The notes: generated by a model from the letters alone, not told the origin. A stretch of DNA of 64,000 nucleotides from Rathayibacter sp. VKM Ac-2754 (GCF_009807095.1 NZ_WUCC01000003.1:124001-188000); one strand, 5' to 3'. Numbered from the stretch's first letter, positions 7,943 to 16,334 are shown. Program-made: numbers and translations.

Positions 7943-8844
7943 CGTCAGCATCCCCGTACCGCGTCGCCGTCCTCGGACTCGGCGCGATGGGACTCCCCAT
8001 GGCCACCCGCCTCGCCGGCGAACTCACCGTGCACGGCTTCGACATCGCGCCGGCCCGCCTCGAGCTGGCGGCCGATGCCGGCATCACGCCCTTCGACTCC
8101 GCCCGCGGAGCCGTCGAGGGAGTCGACGCCGTCCTCCTCGCCGTGCGCAACGGCGAGCAGCTGCGCGAGGTGCTCTTCGGCGAGGCCGGCGTCGCCGAGG
8201 CGCTCACCCCCGGCGCCGTCGTCGTCATGACCAGCACCGTCGGCATCGCCGATGTGGTCGACGTGGCGACCCGACTCGAGCTGAGCGGCGTGCACCTCGT
8301 CGACGCCCCGCTCTCGGGCGGGCCGGTGCGCGCCGGAGCCGGAGACCTGCTGATCGTCGTCGGCGCCGCTCCCGAGGCGCGCGAGAAGGCGCAGCCCGTG
8401 CTCGACCTGCTCGCTTCGACCCTCTCGGTCATCGGCGACCGTGCGGGCGACGGTCAGGCCTTCAAGACCGTGAACCAGCTGCTCTGCGGCGTCCACATCG
8501 CCGCGGGCGCCGAGGCGCTCGCCCTGGCCGAGGCGCTCGGGCTCGACGCCGCCGCGACGCTCGAGACCCTCTCCGCCGGAGCGGCCGGCTCGTTCATGCT
8601 CGGCAACCGCGGCCCGCGGATGCTGCAGGCCTACGACGAGGAGGGCGCCGAGGTGCTGAGCCGCCTCGACATCTTCGTCAAGGACATGGGCATCGTGACC
8701 TCGGCCGCGCGCGACTCCGGACTGTCGACTCCGGTCGCCGCCGCCGCCGAGCAGCTCTTCCTCCTCGGCGCCGCGCACGGCCTCGCCGCCGCCGACGACT
8801 CCGCCGTCATCCGAGTCATCGCCCCCACCCCCGTCACCCCCTGA
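7939..8844 (+). CDS. NAD(P)-dependent 3-hydroxyisobutyrate-family dehydrogenase (LtnD/GarR-like)
   Basis: A 301-residue beta-hydroxyacid dehydrogenase. The N-terminal Rossmann motif is G-L-G-A-M-G (residues about 10-15). The substrate motif D-A-P-L-S-G-G-P-V-R-A-G and the catalytic lysine in F-K-T-V-N-Q-L-L-C-G are intact. Relatives oxidise L-threonate or D-erythronate, or reduce tartronate semialdehyde. The 4-bp overlap with the kinase gene strongly suggests that it makes the oxo-acid the kinase phosphorylates. The pair ends in a convergent junction with the oxidoreductase genes beyond 8866. Confidence 0.87.
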   Translation: MTSASPYRVAVLGLGAMGLPMATRLAGELTVHGFDIAPARLELAADAGITPFDSARGAVEGVDAVLLAVRNGEQLREVLFGEAGVAEALTPGAVVVMTSTVGIADVVDVATRLELSGVHLVDAPLSGGPVRAGAGDLLIVVGAAPEAREKAQPVLDLLASTLSVIGDRAGDGQAFKTVNQLLCGVHIAAGAEALALAEALGLDAAATLETLSAGAAGSFMLGNRGPRMLQAYDEEGAEVLSRLDIFVKDMGIVTSAARDSGLSTPVAAAAEQLFLLGAAHGLAAADDSAVIRVIAPTPVTP

Positions 8845-8865
8845 TCCGCCCTACGGGATGCTCGC

Positions 8866-9969
8866 TCACGCGCCGGACTGCTCGTCCGCGGCGCCGGGCA
8901 CGCCGACCCAGGAGCCGGTCGCGGCCGCGTCGAGCACGGCCTCGGTGATCAGAGCCGCGCGGAGTCCGTCGTCGAAGGTCGGCAGACCCTCGACCTCGGC
9001 TCCGGCCACGGCAGCGTAGGTGTCGCGGGCGAAGGCGTTGAAGGCGTCCTGGTAGCCCATCGGGTGCCCGCTGGGCACGATCGAGAGCCGCGCGGCGTCC
9101 GGAGCGAGGATCGCCGCGTCGCGCGGGACGAGCGCTGCGCTGTCGCGCCGACCCACCCAGAGCGTCTCGGGGAGCTCCTGCTCGAAGCGCAGCGACTCGT
9201 CGAGCCCCGAGACCTCGAGCACGAGCTCGTTGCGGTGCCCGGCGGTCACCTGCGAGACCAGGAGGGTGCCCACGGCACCGCCGGAGAGCCGGACGATCGC
9301 GCCCGCCACGTCCTCCGTCTCGACCGGCCTGCCGCCCCGCTCGGCGTGGATCGTGCTCGTGACCGAGGCGAGCGATTCGATGCGCTCTCCCGTCACGAAC
9401 TCCAGCAGATCGACAAGGTGCGAGCCGATGTCGCCGAAGGCGCGCGAGCGCCCGCCCGAGGCCGGGTCGACCCGCCAGTCGTCGTCTGAGGCGCCCAGCA
9501 GCCAGTCCTGCAGGTAGCTGCCGCGCACGGTCACCAGGCGCCCGGTCTCGCCCGCGGCGACCCGGGCCCGCGCCTCGCGGACCATCGGGTGGAACCGGTA
9601 GGCGAACGGGACCGCGGCGACGATGCCGGCGGAGGCGGCGGCCCGCGCGAGCGAGCGCGCCTCCTGCACCGACGCCGCCAGCGGCTTCTCGCAGACGACG
9701 TGCTTGCCCGCCGCGATCGCCGCGAGCGCGAGCTCGGCGTGCGAGGCGTTCGGCGTGCAGACGTGCACGAGGTCGATGTCGTCGTCCTCGATCAGTGCCC
9801 GCGCGTCGGAGTGGGAGCGCTCGAAGCCGAGCTCGCCCGCCGCCCGCTCGCCCTCCTCGGGGCTCGAGGAGGCGATGCCCGCGAGCACCGCTCCGGCACT
9901 GCGCGCCGCGCGGCTGTGCACGGCGGCCATGAAGCCGCCGCCGAGCACCCCGACGCGCAGGGCGGCCAT
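8866..9969 (-). CDS. Gfo/Idh/MocA family oxidoreductase
   Basis: A 367-residue NAD(P)-dependent sugar or cyclitol oxidoreductase. Residues 1-120 form a Rossmann domain with G-V-L-G-G-G-F-M and the family's E-K-P-L-A motif. The C-terminal alpha/beta domain carries G-D-I-G-S-H-L-V-D, which includes the usual catalytic Asp and His. Its start overlaps the stop of the next oxidoreductase by 1 bp. It is the third gene of a three-gene operon with a second MocA-type enzyme and a TIM-barrel isomerase, a layout common in inositol-like and rare-sugar catabolism. Confidence 0.87.
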   Translation of the reverse strand: MAALRVGVLGGGFMAAVHSRAARSAGAVLAGIASSSPEEGERAAGELGFERSHSDARALIEDDDIDLVHVCTPNASHAELALAAIAAGKHVVCEKPLAASVQEARSLARAAASAGIVAAVPFAYRFHPMVREARARVAAGETGRLVTVRGSYLQDWLLGASDDDWRVDPASGGRSRAFGDIGSHLVDLLEFVTGERIESLASVTSTIHAERGGRPVETEDVAGAIVRLSGGAVGTLLVSQVTAGHRNELVLEVSGLDESLRFEQELPETLWVGRRDSAALVPRDAAILAPDAARLSIVPSGHPMGYQDAFNAFARDTYAAVAGAEVEGLPTFDDGLRAALITEAVLDAAATGSWVGVPGAADEQSGA

Positions 9970-11078
9970 CAGACCAGCGTCGCTTCGGTCGGATCCCAGC
10001 CCTCCGGCAGCGCGGGACGCGGCGCGACGGTGCTCTCTACGAGCACCTTCTCGCCGGTCTCGGCGGCCTCGAGGAGCGAGAGCATCACATCGGTGACGTG
10101 GTAGGCGAGGTCACCGGAGGCGGCCTCGGGCCGGTCGGCGCGGATCGCGCGCGCCAGCTCGAGCACCCCCGTGCCGCGCGAGGCGGTGGATCCCGTGGCC
10201 TGGATGACCTCGGGCTCCTTCGTGCCGCGGCGGTAGAGGGTGATCTCGCCGTCGTGCATGTTCGGGTCGGGCAGGACGAGGGTGCCCTCCGAGCCGTTGA
10301 TCTCGACGAAGCCCATCCGCAGCATGCTCGACTCGAAGCTCCAGACGCCCTGCGCCGAGGCGCCCGACTCGAAGCGGAGCAGCCCGCCGATGTGGGTCGG
10401 GATGGTCACCGGGAACTCGGTGCCCTCCTTGGGTCCGGAGCCGACGACGCGGGTCGCGCGCGCCTGCGACGAGACCGCCGTGACGCTCTCGACCGGTCCG
10501 AGGTTCTGCACGAGGGTCGTGATGTAGTACGGCCCCATGTCGAGCAGCGGGCCGCCGCCCTCGGTGAAGAAGAACTCGGGACTCGGGTGCCAGCCCTCGG
10601 GGCCGGGGCCCTGGAACAGCGTGATCGCCGAGAGCGGCGTGCCGATCGCTCCGCTCTCGATGATGCGCTGCGCGGTCTGCAGACCGGCACCGAGGAAGGT
10701 GTCGGGCGCCGTGGCGACGCGCAGTCCCTTCTCCTTCGCGAGGGCGAGCAGCTCGACTCCGCTGTCGCGGTCGAGCGAGAAGGGCTTCTCGGTCCAGACG
10801 TGCTTGCCGGCCTCGACGGCGCGGCGGGCGACCTCGACGTGCGCGGCCGGGATCGTCAGGTTGACGACGATCTCGATGCCGGGGTGCGCGAGGAGCTCGT
10901 CGACCGATCCCGACCCGGGGACACCGAACGCCTCGGCCTGCGCCTTCGCGCGCTCGAGGTCGATGTCGGCGACGAACAGCACCTCGAGGTCGGGGAAGGT
11001 GGTGAGGTTGGTGAGGTACTGGGTGCTGATGTTGCCCGCACCGATGACGCCGACGCCGGCGCGGCCCGAGCCGCTCAT
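9969..11078 (-). CDS. Gfo/Idh/MocA family oxidoreductase
   Basis: A 369-residue paralogue-type enzyme. It has an N-terminal Rossmann fold (G-V-I-G-A-G-N-I-S), E-K-P-F-S near residue 97, and L-L-D-M-G-P-Y-Y in the substrate domain, where Asp and Tyr replace the more usual D-x-x-x-H pattern. It overlaps the upstream isomerase gene by 4 bp (11075-11078) and touches the downstream oxidoreductase, so all three are co-translated. The substrate is probably a carbohydrate. Two MocA enzymes in one operon suggest oxidation and reduction at two positions of the same sugar, which is inference. Confidence 0.86.
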   Translation of the reverse strand: MSGSGRAGVGVIGAGNISTQYLTNLTTFPDLEVLFVADIDLERAKAQAEAFGVPGSGSVDELLAHPGIEIVVNLTIPAAHVEVARRAVEAGKHVWTEKPFSLDRDSGVELLALAKEKGLRVATAPDTFLGAGLQTAQRIIESGAIGTPLSAITLFQGPGPEGWHPSPEFFFTEGGGPLLDMGPYYITTLVQNLGPVESVTAVSSQARATRVVGSGPKEGTEFPVTIPTHIGGLLRFESGASAQGVWSFESSMLRMGFVEINGSEGTLVLPDPNMHDGEITLYRRGTKEPEVIQATGSTASRGTGVLELARAIRADRPEAASGDLAYHVTDVMLSLLEAAETGEKVLVESTVAPRPALPEGWDPTEATLV

Positions 11079-11830
11079 GCGTCGATCCCGGTGACGTAGG
11101 CGTAGGCGGTGGTGAGGCCCTCGAAGACGTCGCCGGCGTAGGCGTCGAACTCGAGCACGGGGAGCGCCTGCGGGGCCGCGGCGAGCACCGCGGGGATGTC
11201 CATCGCGCCGGAGCCGGCGGGCAGCTGCGCCTCCGTGTCCCTCGAGACCGGCCCGTCCTTGATGTGCAGGAAGCGGACCTTGTCGCCGAGGCGGCCGAGC
11301 ACCTCGACCGGGTCGTCACCGCCCACGGCCGCCCAGTAGGTGTCGAGCTCGAGGAGCACGCGCGGATCGAGCAGGGTCGCCAGGTGCTCGTAGGCGCTCG
11401 TGCCGTCGACGCGGTTCTCGAACTCGAACCAGTGGTTGTGGTAGCCGAGCGTCAGCCCGCGCGAGGCGGCGGAGTCGACGAGCGCGTTGAGGTCGTCGGC
11501 GATCGACTTCACGTCGTCGGCGCTGGTCCAGCGGGCCGGGTCGACGTGGGGGTCGATGACGGTCTGCACGCCGAGCGAGGCGGCGACGTCGAGGATCTCG
11601 TCGACGGAGGTGCCCTCCTGCGGTCCGAGGAGGCGCGCGTGGGCGCTCGGGGCGGTGAGCCCGCTGGCGGGGAGGGCGGTGCGGTAGCCCTCCGCGAGGT
11701 TCACGAAGTCGAAGAGCTCGACCTTCGCGAGTCCGATGCCGGCGAGCCGGTCGAGGGTGGCGGGCAGGTCGGCGGCGAGAGGCTCGCGGACCGAGTAGAG
11801 CTGGACGGAGAGGTCTGTAGGTGATGCCAC
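11075..11830 (-). CDS. Sugar phosphate isomerase/epimerase (AP endonuclease 2-type TIM barrel)
   Basis: A 251-residue TIM-barrel protein of the xylose isomerase-like superfamily. Family signatures are Q-L-Y-S-V-R at the start, G-Y-H-N-H-W-F-E-F (metal and substrate ligands), L-E-L-D-T-Y-W, and H-I-K-D-G. GTG 11830 was chosen because AGGAG lies 8 nt upstream and the barrel starts right after; the longer frame has no relatives in sequence style. It is the first gene of the three-gene operon. It could be an isomerase, epimerase or inosose dehydratase-like enzyme. Confidence 0.83.
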   Translation of the reverse strand: MASPTDLSVQLYSVREPLAADLPATLDRLAGIGLAKVELFDFVNLAEGYRTALPASGLTAPSAHARLLGPQEGTSVDEILDVAASLGVQTVIDPHVDPARWTSADDVKSIADDLNALVDSAASRGLTLGYHNHWFEFENRVDGTSAYEHLATLLDPRVLLELDTYWAAVGGDDPVEVLGRLGDKVRFLHIKDGPVSRDTEAQLPAGSGAMDIPAVLAAAPQALPVLEFDAYAGDVFEGLTTAYAYVTGIDA

Positions 11831-11871
11831 CGGGAGTGCTCCTGATTCGACGTCGAAAGGATGGTGGTCCG

Positions 11872-11900
11872 ACCCTACGGCGACTTCTGTCGGTGGACAA
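11872..11900 (-). promoter_or_regulatory. Promoter of the isomerase-oxidoreductase operon
   Basis: On the minus strand, TTGTCC (11900-11895) and TAGGGT (11877-11872) are separated by 17 bp, followed by a leader of about 40 nt with AGGAG before GTG 11830. It lies between the operon and the divergent ROK regulator, where the operator is expected; I could not define that operator with confidence. Confidence 0.5.
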
Positions 11901-11976
11901 GCAGAACTTGACCGGCAAGGGCTTAGAAGTCCTCGAGTTATGAGCAGAAGGCCCGCCCCTGTGGTTGACTCTCGCC

Positions 11977-13125
11977 ATGCCACCCCGCCGTCGACCCGTG
12001 AGCGCGGCCGGCGAGCTGCTGCTGCTCCTCTCCGACGGAGTCGCCCGCACCCGCGCCGACGTCGCCGCCGAGACCGGCGCCCACCGCGCCGCCGTCTCGG
12101 CGCAGCTCGACGCCCTCACCGACGCGGGTCTCGTCGTCCGCCGCGACGACGCCCCCTCCTCCGGCGGCCGCCCCGCCGCGCGCGTCGCCCTCGACCCGGG
12201 AGCCCGGCACCTGCTCGCGATCGACCTCGGCGCGGCGCACGCGACGATCGCCGTCACCGATCTCGACGGGAGCGTCCTGGCCGAGCGGCGGGAGGCCATC
12301 GCCATCGCCGACGGTCCGCACGTCGTCCTCGAACACGCCCTCGACGTCGCCGACGCGCTGCTCGCCGGGATCCCCGGAGACGCGCCACTGGCAGGAGTAG
12401 GCGTCGGCGTCCCCGGCCCCGTCGAGCACGCGACCGGCCGGCCGGTGAAGCCGCCGATCATGCCGGGCTGGGACCGCTTCGACATCCCCGCCTTCGTCGG
12501 CGGCCGCCTCCCCGTGCCCGTCCTGGTCGACAACGACGTGAACCTCCTGGCCCTCGGCGAGCACGCCGACCGCTTCCGCGACGTCGACGACCTCCTCTAC
12601 CTGAAGGTGTCGACGGGCATCGGTGCCGGCATCGTCAGCGGAGGCGTGCTCCAGCGCGGCGCGCTCGGCGCGGCCGGCGACCTCGGTTACGTGAAGGTGC
12701 CCGGCGACCGCGGCGAGGCCGACCTCGAGGCGATCGCGAGCGGCTCCGCCCTCGCGCGCCGCCTCTCCGTCTCGAGCACCTCCGACGTGGTCGCCCTGCT
12801 GCAGGCGGGAGACGCCTCCGCGGTCGAGCTCACCCGCGCCGCCGGCCGCGACATCGGCGAGGTGCTGGCGATCTGCGTCAATCTGCTGAACCCCTCCGTC
12901 ATCGTGATCGGCGGCAGCATCGCGGAGGCGAGCCTCGAGATCCTCGCCGGCGTCCGCGAGGTGGTCTACCGCCGCTCCCTGCCGCTGGCGACCCGCTCAC
13001 TCGACATCCTCCCCTCCTCCGCCCGCGGCGCCTCCGGAGCCCGCGGCGCCGCCCTGATGGTGCGCCGCCACCTGCTCTCCCCCGCGCAGGTGGACGCGTT
13101 CCTGGCCGCTCAGGGCCGGGTGTAG
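11977..13125 (+). CDS. ROK family transcriptional regulator
   Basis: A 382-residue protein with an N-terminal winged helix (residues about 10-70, T-G-A-H-R-A-A-V-S-A-Q-L) and a ROK sugar kinase-like domain. The ROK phosphate motif D-L-G-A-A-H and G-V-G-V-P-G-P-V are present, as is V-D-N-D-V-N. The zinc-binding cysteines of active ROK kinases are absent: the usual G-x-x-G-E-x-G-H...C-x-C region reads A-A-G-D-L-G-Y-V-K. It is therefore a repressor rather than a kinase. It is divergent from the isomerase-oxidoreductase operon and probably controls it. ATG 11977 precedes the conserved region best. Confidence 0.85.
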   Translation: MPPRRRPVSAAGELLLLLSDGVARTRADVAAETGAHRAAVSAQLDALTDAGLVVRRDDAPSSGGRPAARVALDPGARHLLAIDLGAAHATIAVTDLDGSVLAERREAIAIADGPHVVLEHALDVADALLAGIPGDAPLAGVGVGVPGPVEHATGRPVKPPIMPGWDRFDIPAFVGGRLPVPVLVDNDVNLLALGEHADRFRDVDDLLYLKVSTGIGAGIVSGGVLQRGALGAAGDLGYVKVPGDRGEADLEAIASGSALARRLSVSSTSDVVALLQAGDASAVELTRAAGRDIGEVLAICVNLLNPSVIVIGGSIAEASLEILAGVREVVYRRSLPLATRSLDILPSSARGASGARGAALMVRRHLLSPAQVDAFLAAQGRV

Positions 13126-13847
13126 TCGAACTGCAGGCGCATCCGGTCGCCGCGGAACACGATCGTCGAGTACTCGAACGCGACGCCGGCCCGACTCGAG
13201 ATGACATCGGTGAGCTGGAGCGCCGGATCTCCGCGGTGCAGGCCCAGGAGCTGCGCGTCCGCCTCCCCCACGGCCACGGCCTCGAGCCCCTCCGACACGT
13301 CGTGCATGTCGAGCGCGAAGTGATCCTCGAGCACCACGCACAGCTGCTCGCCGACGACGTCGAGCCCGTCGAGCGTCGGAGCGAGCGCGGCCGGCACGAA
13401 CGAGCGGTGCACGCTGAGGGGTTTGCCGTCGACCGAGCGGAGGCGCACGATCGCGAAGACCTCGTCGGCCGCGGTGAGCCCGAGCCGCTTCTGCACTCGG
13501 CCCGGAGCGACTCCGCGCGCGAGCGAGACGAGCCGCGTCGAGATGGAGTAGCCGAGCACCTCGAGCTGCTCGCGGATGCCGCGGTACGCCGGCGAGACCG
13601 CGCTGATCTTCTCGGGCGCGACGAAGGTGCCCTTGCCCGGGACCCGCACGACGAGCCCGTCCGCTGCGAGCTTGTTGAGCACTCCCCGCACGGTCATGCG
13701 ACTCAGCCCGTACTCGCGGTTGAGCTCGTTCTCGGAGGGGACGCGCCCGCCGTCCGCCCATTCACCGCTCGCGATCCGCGCCTGCAGGATGTCCTCGAGC
13801 TGCTGGTAGATCGGGACGGCGGAGTTCCGATCGATGACCTCGGCCAT
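13110..13847 (-). CDS. GntR/HutC-family transcriptional regulator
   Basis: A 245-residue regulator. The winged helix (residues about 8-75) has Q-Q-L-E-D-I-L-Q-A-R-I-A-S-G-E-W and P-S-E-N-E-L. The C-terminal UTRA domain starts near residue 90 and carries R-L-R-S-V-D-G-K-P-L-S-V-H-R-S. ATG 13847 has GAGGAGACGG upstream. The gene ends inside the last 16 bp of the convergent ROK gene. It is divergent from the aldolase-dha operon and most likely represses it through the site at 13896-13924. HutC-type regulators usually sense a phosphorylated sugar, so a sugar phosphate ligand is inferred. Confidence 0.87.
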   Translation of the reverse strand: MAEVIDRNSAVPIYQQLEDILQARIASGEWADGGRVPSENELNREYGLSRMTVRGVLNKLAADGLVVRVPGKGTFVAPEKISAVSPAYRGIREQLEVLGYSISTRLVSLARGVAPGRVQKRLGLTAADEVFAIVRLRSVDGKPLSVHRSFVPAALAPTLDGLDVVGEQLCVVLEDHFALDMHDVSEGLEAVAVGEADAQLLGLHRGDPALQLTDVISSRAGVAFEYSTIVFRGDRMRLQFDYTRP

Positions 13848-13895
13848 GCTCCGTCTCCTCTCGGTCGTTGCCCAGCCAGTCAAGCGCAATCCTAC

Positions 13896-13924
13896 TTGTA
13901 TAGGGCGGTATAGGCAGGTACAGT
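13896..13924 (+). promoter_or_regulatory. Promoter and candidate HutC-type operator of the aldolase-dha operon
   Basis: TTGTAT (13896-13901) and TACAGT (13919-13924) with a 17-bp spacer form a near-consensus promoter pointing to the aldolase gene. The spacer holds two direct decamers, TATAGGGCGG (13899-13908) and TATAGGCAGG (13909-13918). It also holds an imperfect palindrome between TACTTGTATA (13893-13902) and TATAGGCAGGTA (13909-13920). Occupation by the adjacent GntR protein would block the promoter. Confidence 0.55.
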
Positions 13925-13987
13925 CCGTAACCGTGCGCCGCAACGATGCGGTGCAGTACGACTCACGAGGAAGTGAGGCACGCCCCC

Positions 13988-14851
13988 GTGGACGTCTCCA
14001 CCCGCACTCTCACCCGCGCTGCCCGGGGCGACGGCTACGCCGTTCCCGCGGTCAACGTCTTCGACGAGATCAGCATGCGCGCCGTCATCGCGGCCGCCGA
14101 GCGCACGAGCGCGCCGCTGATCGTCCAGATCTCGACAAAGACCGTCCGCACGGCGGGCTGCTCCTTCATCACCGCCCTGTTCGCGGCTCTCAGCCGCGAC
14201 GCGACCGTGCCGATCGCCCTCCACCTCGATCACTGCCCCGACCGGGCGGTGATCGACGAGGTCGTGGCCGCGGGCTGGTCCTCCGTCCTCTTCGACGCCT
14301 CCGACCGCGGCTTCGACGACGCCGTCCGCGAGACGGAGGAGGTCGTCGAGCAGGCGCACGCCGCCGGGGTCGACGTCGAGTCCGAGATCGAGAACATCCT
14401 CGGAGTCGAGGACGGCGTCGGGAGCGACGACGCCCAGCACGCCTACTCCGTGGAGCAGCTGGCCGAGGTCGGCGAGCGGACCGGTGCCGACCTGCTCGCC
14501 CCGCAGCTCGGCACGAGCCACGGGCTCTACAAGGCCGACCCCGAGATCCTCCCCGAGCGCGCCGCCGCGCTGGCGGCCCTGACCGACCGGCCGATCGTGC
14601 TGCACGGAGGAACCGGCCTCGCCGAGGCCGACTTCCGCGCGTTCATCGACGCGGGCGTCTCGAAGATCAACATCTCGACCGCGGTCAAGCACGCCTACAT
14701 GCAGGCGTCGCTCGCGCACCTCGAGAGAGCGCGCGACTCCGACTCCTGGGACCCGCCCAAGCTGATCGTCGACATCTCAGCCGCGGTGACCGACACGATC
14801 GCCGAGCACATCGCGTGGTTCGGTGCCGAGGGCCGGGCGAGCGCGCGATGA
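13988..14851 (+). CDS. Class II (zinc) ketose-bisphosphate aldolase family protein
   Basis: A 287-residue aldolase of the Fba/GatY/KbaY family. Zinc ligands and active-site residues are visible in H-L-D-H-C, E-S-E-I-E, G-T-S-H-G-L-Y-K and L-H-G-G-T-G-L. GTG 13988 is preceded by GTGAGG 9 nt upstream and skips a poorly conserved N-terminal extension. Family members cleave a ketose 1-phosphate or bisphosphate to DHAP plus an aldehyde. The gene overlaps the HAD phosphatase gene by 4 bp. The substrate is unknown; a sugar acid or tetrose/pentose phosphate is plausible from the context. Confidence 0.86.
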   Translation: MDVSTRTLTRAARGDGYAVPAVNVFDEISMRAVIAAAERTSAPLIVQISTKTVRTAGCSFITALFAALSRDATVPIALHLDHCPDRAVIDEVVAAGWSSVLFDASDRGFDDAVRETEEVVEQAHAAGVDVESEIENILGVEDGVGSDDAQHAYSVEQLAEVGERTGADLLAPQLGTSHGLYKADPEILPERAAALAALTDRPIVLHGGTGLAEADFRAFIDAGVSKINISTAVKHAYMQASLAHLERARDSDSWDPPKLIVDISAAVTDTIAEHIAWFGAEGRASAR

Positions 14852-15621
14852 CCCGTGCGCTGATCTTCGACTGCGACGGCGTCCTCGCCGACACGGAGCG
14901 CGACGGCCACCTGCCCGCCTTCAACGAGACCTTCGAGCACGCGGGACTGCCCGTCCGGTGGAGCGAGAGCGACTACGCCGAGGTGCTCCGCATCGGCGGC
15001 GGCAAGGAGCGGCTCGCCTCCCTGCTCACCCCCGAGTTCGTCGAGCGGGCCGGTCTGCCGGAGGGCCAGGAGGAGCAGCAGGCGCTGATCAAGGACTGGC
15101 ATGCGGAGAAGACCCGCCGCTACACCGCCATGGTCCGCTCCGGAGCGATGCCCGGACGGCCCGGGATCGCCCGGATCGTCGCCGAGGCGCTCGACGCGGG
15201 CTGGCTCCTCGCCGTCGCCTCCACGTCGGCCGAGGCATCGGTGCGCGCGGTGCTCGAGCACGCCGTCGGCGACAGCACCGCCTCGCGCTTCGCGGTCTTC
15301 GCGGGCGACGTCGTGCCCCGCAAGAAGCCGGCGCCCGACATCTACGAGCTCGCGCTGACGTCGCTCGGGGTCGACCGGGCCGACGCCGTCGTCGTCGAGG
15401 ACAGCGCCAACGGGCTGCGGGCGGCCGTCGCGGCCGGCCTCACCACGGTCGTCACGGTCAGCAGCTTCACCGCCGAGGAGGACTTCTCCGGCGCCGCGCT
15501 GGTCGTCGACAGCCTCGGCGACCCTCCGACGCAGCCGGCCCACGTGCTGCAGAACCCCAGCGGCATCGAGGTCGGCGACCGCGTCGACCTCGGCACCCTG
15601 ACCACCCTCCTCACCCGCTGA
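14848..15621 (+). CDS. HAD family hydrolase (CbbY-like sugar phosphatase or mutase)
   Basis: A 257-residue haloacid dehalogenase-superfamily protein. Motif I is F-D-C-D-G-V-L-A-D-T-E with both aspartates. Motif II is the S-T-S region (V-A-S-T-S-A-E-A-S). Motif III/IV is R-K-K-P-A-P-D-I-Y followed by V-V-E-D-S-A-N-G. The R-H-P-A-F-N-like start (G-H-L-P-A-F-N-E-T-F) matches CbbY, a xylulose-1,5-bisphosphate phosphatase. It sits between the aldolase and dhaL genes, so it may detoxify a side-product bisphosphate or act in the main route. Confidence 0.85.
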   Translation: MTRALIFDCDGVLADTERDGHLPAFNETFEHAGLPVRWSESDYAEVLRIGGGKERLASLLTPEFVERAGLPEGQEEQQALIKDWHAEKTRRYTAMVRSGAMPGRPGIARIVAEALDAGWLLAVASTSAEASVRAVLEHAVGDSTASRFAVFAGDVVPRKKPAPDIYELALTSLGVDRADAVVVEDSANGLRAAVAAGLTTVVTVSSFTAEEDFSGAALVVDSLGDPPTQPAHVLQNPSGIEVGDRVDLGTLTTLLTR

Positions 15622-15644
15622 CCACTCCGATACGAGGACCCCTC

Positions 15645-16274
15645 ATGAGCACCGACACCGAGACCCGGCTCGAATCCACCGTCCGACTGATCGCGCAGAC
15701 CTGCGTCGACAACGAGAAGTACTTCTGCGACCTCGACGCCGTCGCCGGTGACGGCGACTTCGGCTACTCCCTCGCCCGCGGGTTCGAGAAGGTGCTCGCC
15801 GAGTTCGACACCTTCGACCGCTCCGATCTCGGCGCCTTCCTGCAGAAGGTCGCCACGACCATGAGCGGGCGGATCGGCGGCACTTCGGGTCCCATCTGGG
15901 GCACCGCGTTCCTCCGCGCCGCGATCACGATCAAGGGCAGGCACGAGCTGGAGGCGGCCGACGTCGTCGCCATGCTCCGGGCCGCGATCGAGGGCATCAA
16001 GAAGCGCGGAGGCGCCGACCTCGGCGACAAGACCCTCCTCGACGCGCTCGTGCCGATGACCGACGCGATCGAGGCCGACGCCGCCGAGGGCGCGCCCTCC
16101 GCCGAGATCGCCCGCCACGCCGCCGAGGTCGGCCGCTCCGCCGCCGAGGCGACCTCGTCGCTCGAGGCCCGCCGCGGCCGCGCTTCCTACACCGGCGAGC
16201 GGAGCATCGGCTCGCCCGACCCCGGCGCGATCGCGATGGCCGTGCTGGCCGAGCGCATCGCCGACACCTGGTGA
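15645..16274 (+). CDS. dhaL: Dihydroxyacetone kinase subunit DhaL
   Basis: A 209-residue helical nucleotide-binding subunit. The ADP/Mg-binding aspartates lie in A-V-A-G-D-G-D-F-G-Y-S, where most DhaL proteins have G-D-G-D-x-G-x-x-M, and S-G-R-I-G-G-T-S-G-P and L-G-D-K-T-L-L-D-A-L follow. ATG 15645 lies 23 nt after the HAD stop. With the separate DhaK it forms a two-subunit kinase. No DhaM phosphocarrier gene is present here, so the phosphate donor (ATP or PEP via PTS) is unclear. Related split kinases in actinobacteria phosphorylate erythrulose, an alternative substrate. Confidence 0.9.
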   Translation: MSTDTETRLESTVRLIAQTCVDNEKYFCDLDAVAGDGDFGYSLARGFEKVLAEFDTFDRSDLGAFLQKVATTMSGRIGGTSGPIWGTAFLRAAITIKGRHELEAADVVAMLRAAIEGIKKRGGADLGDKTLLDALVPMTDAIEADAAEGAPSAEIARHAAEVGRSAAEATSSLEARRGRASYTGERSIGSPDPGAIAMAVLAERIADTW

Positions 16275-16334
16275 CCCTCCGAACCCGACCACCCCTCCCG
16301 ACTCCCAGACCCACGATGAAGTGAGGAACCACCC

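Noticed and set aside
8845-8865. Missing terminator between convergent dehydrogenase and oxidoreductase genes
   Set aside because: The 21-bp gap is too short to hold a separate hairpin, and none was seen; readthrough may simply be tolerated.
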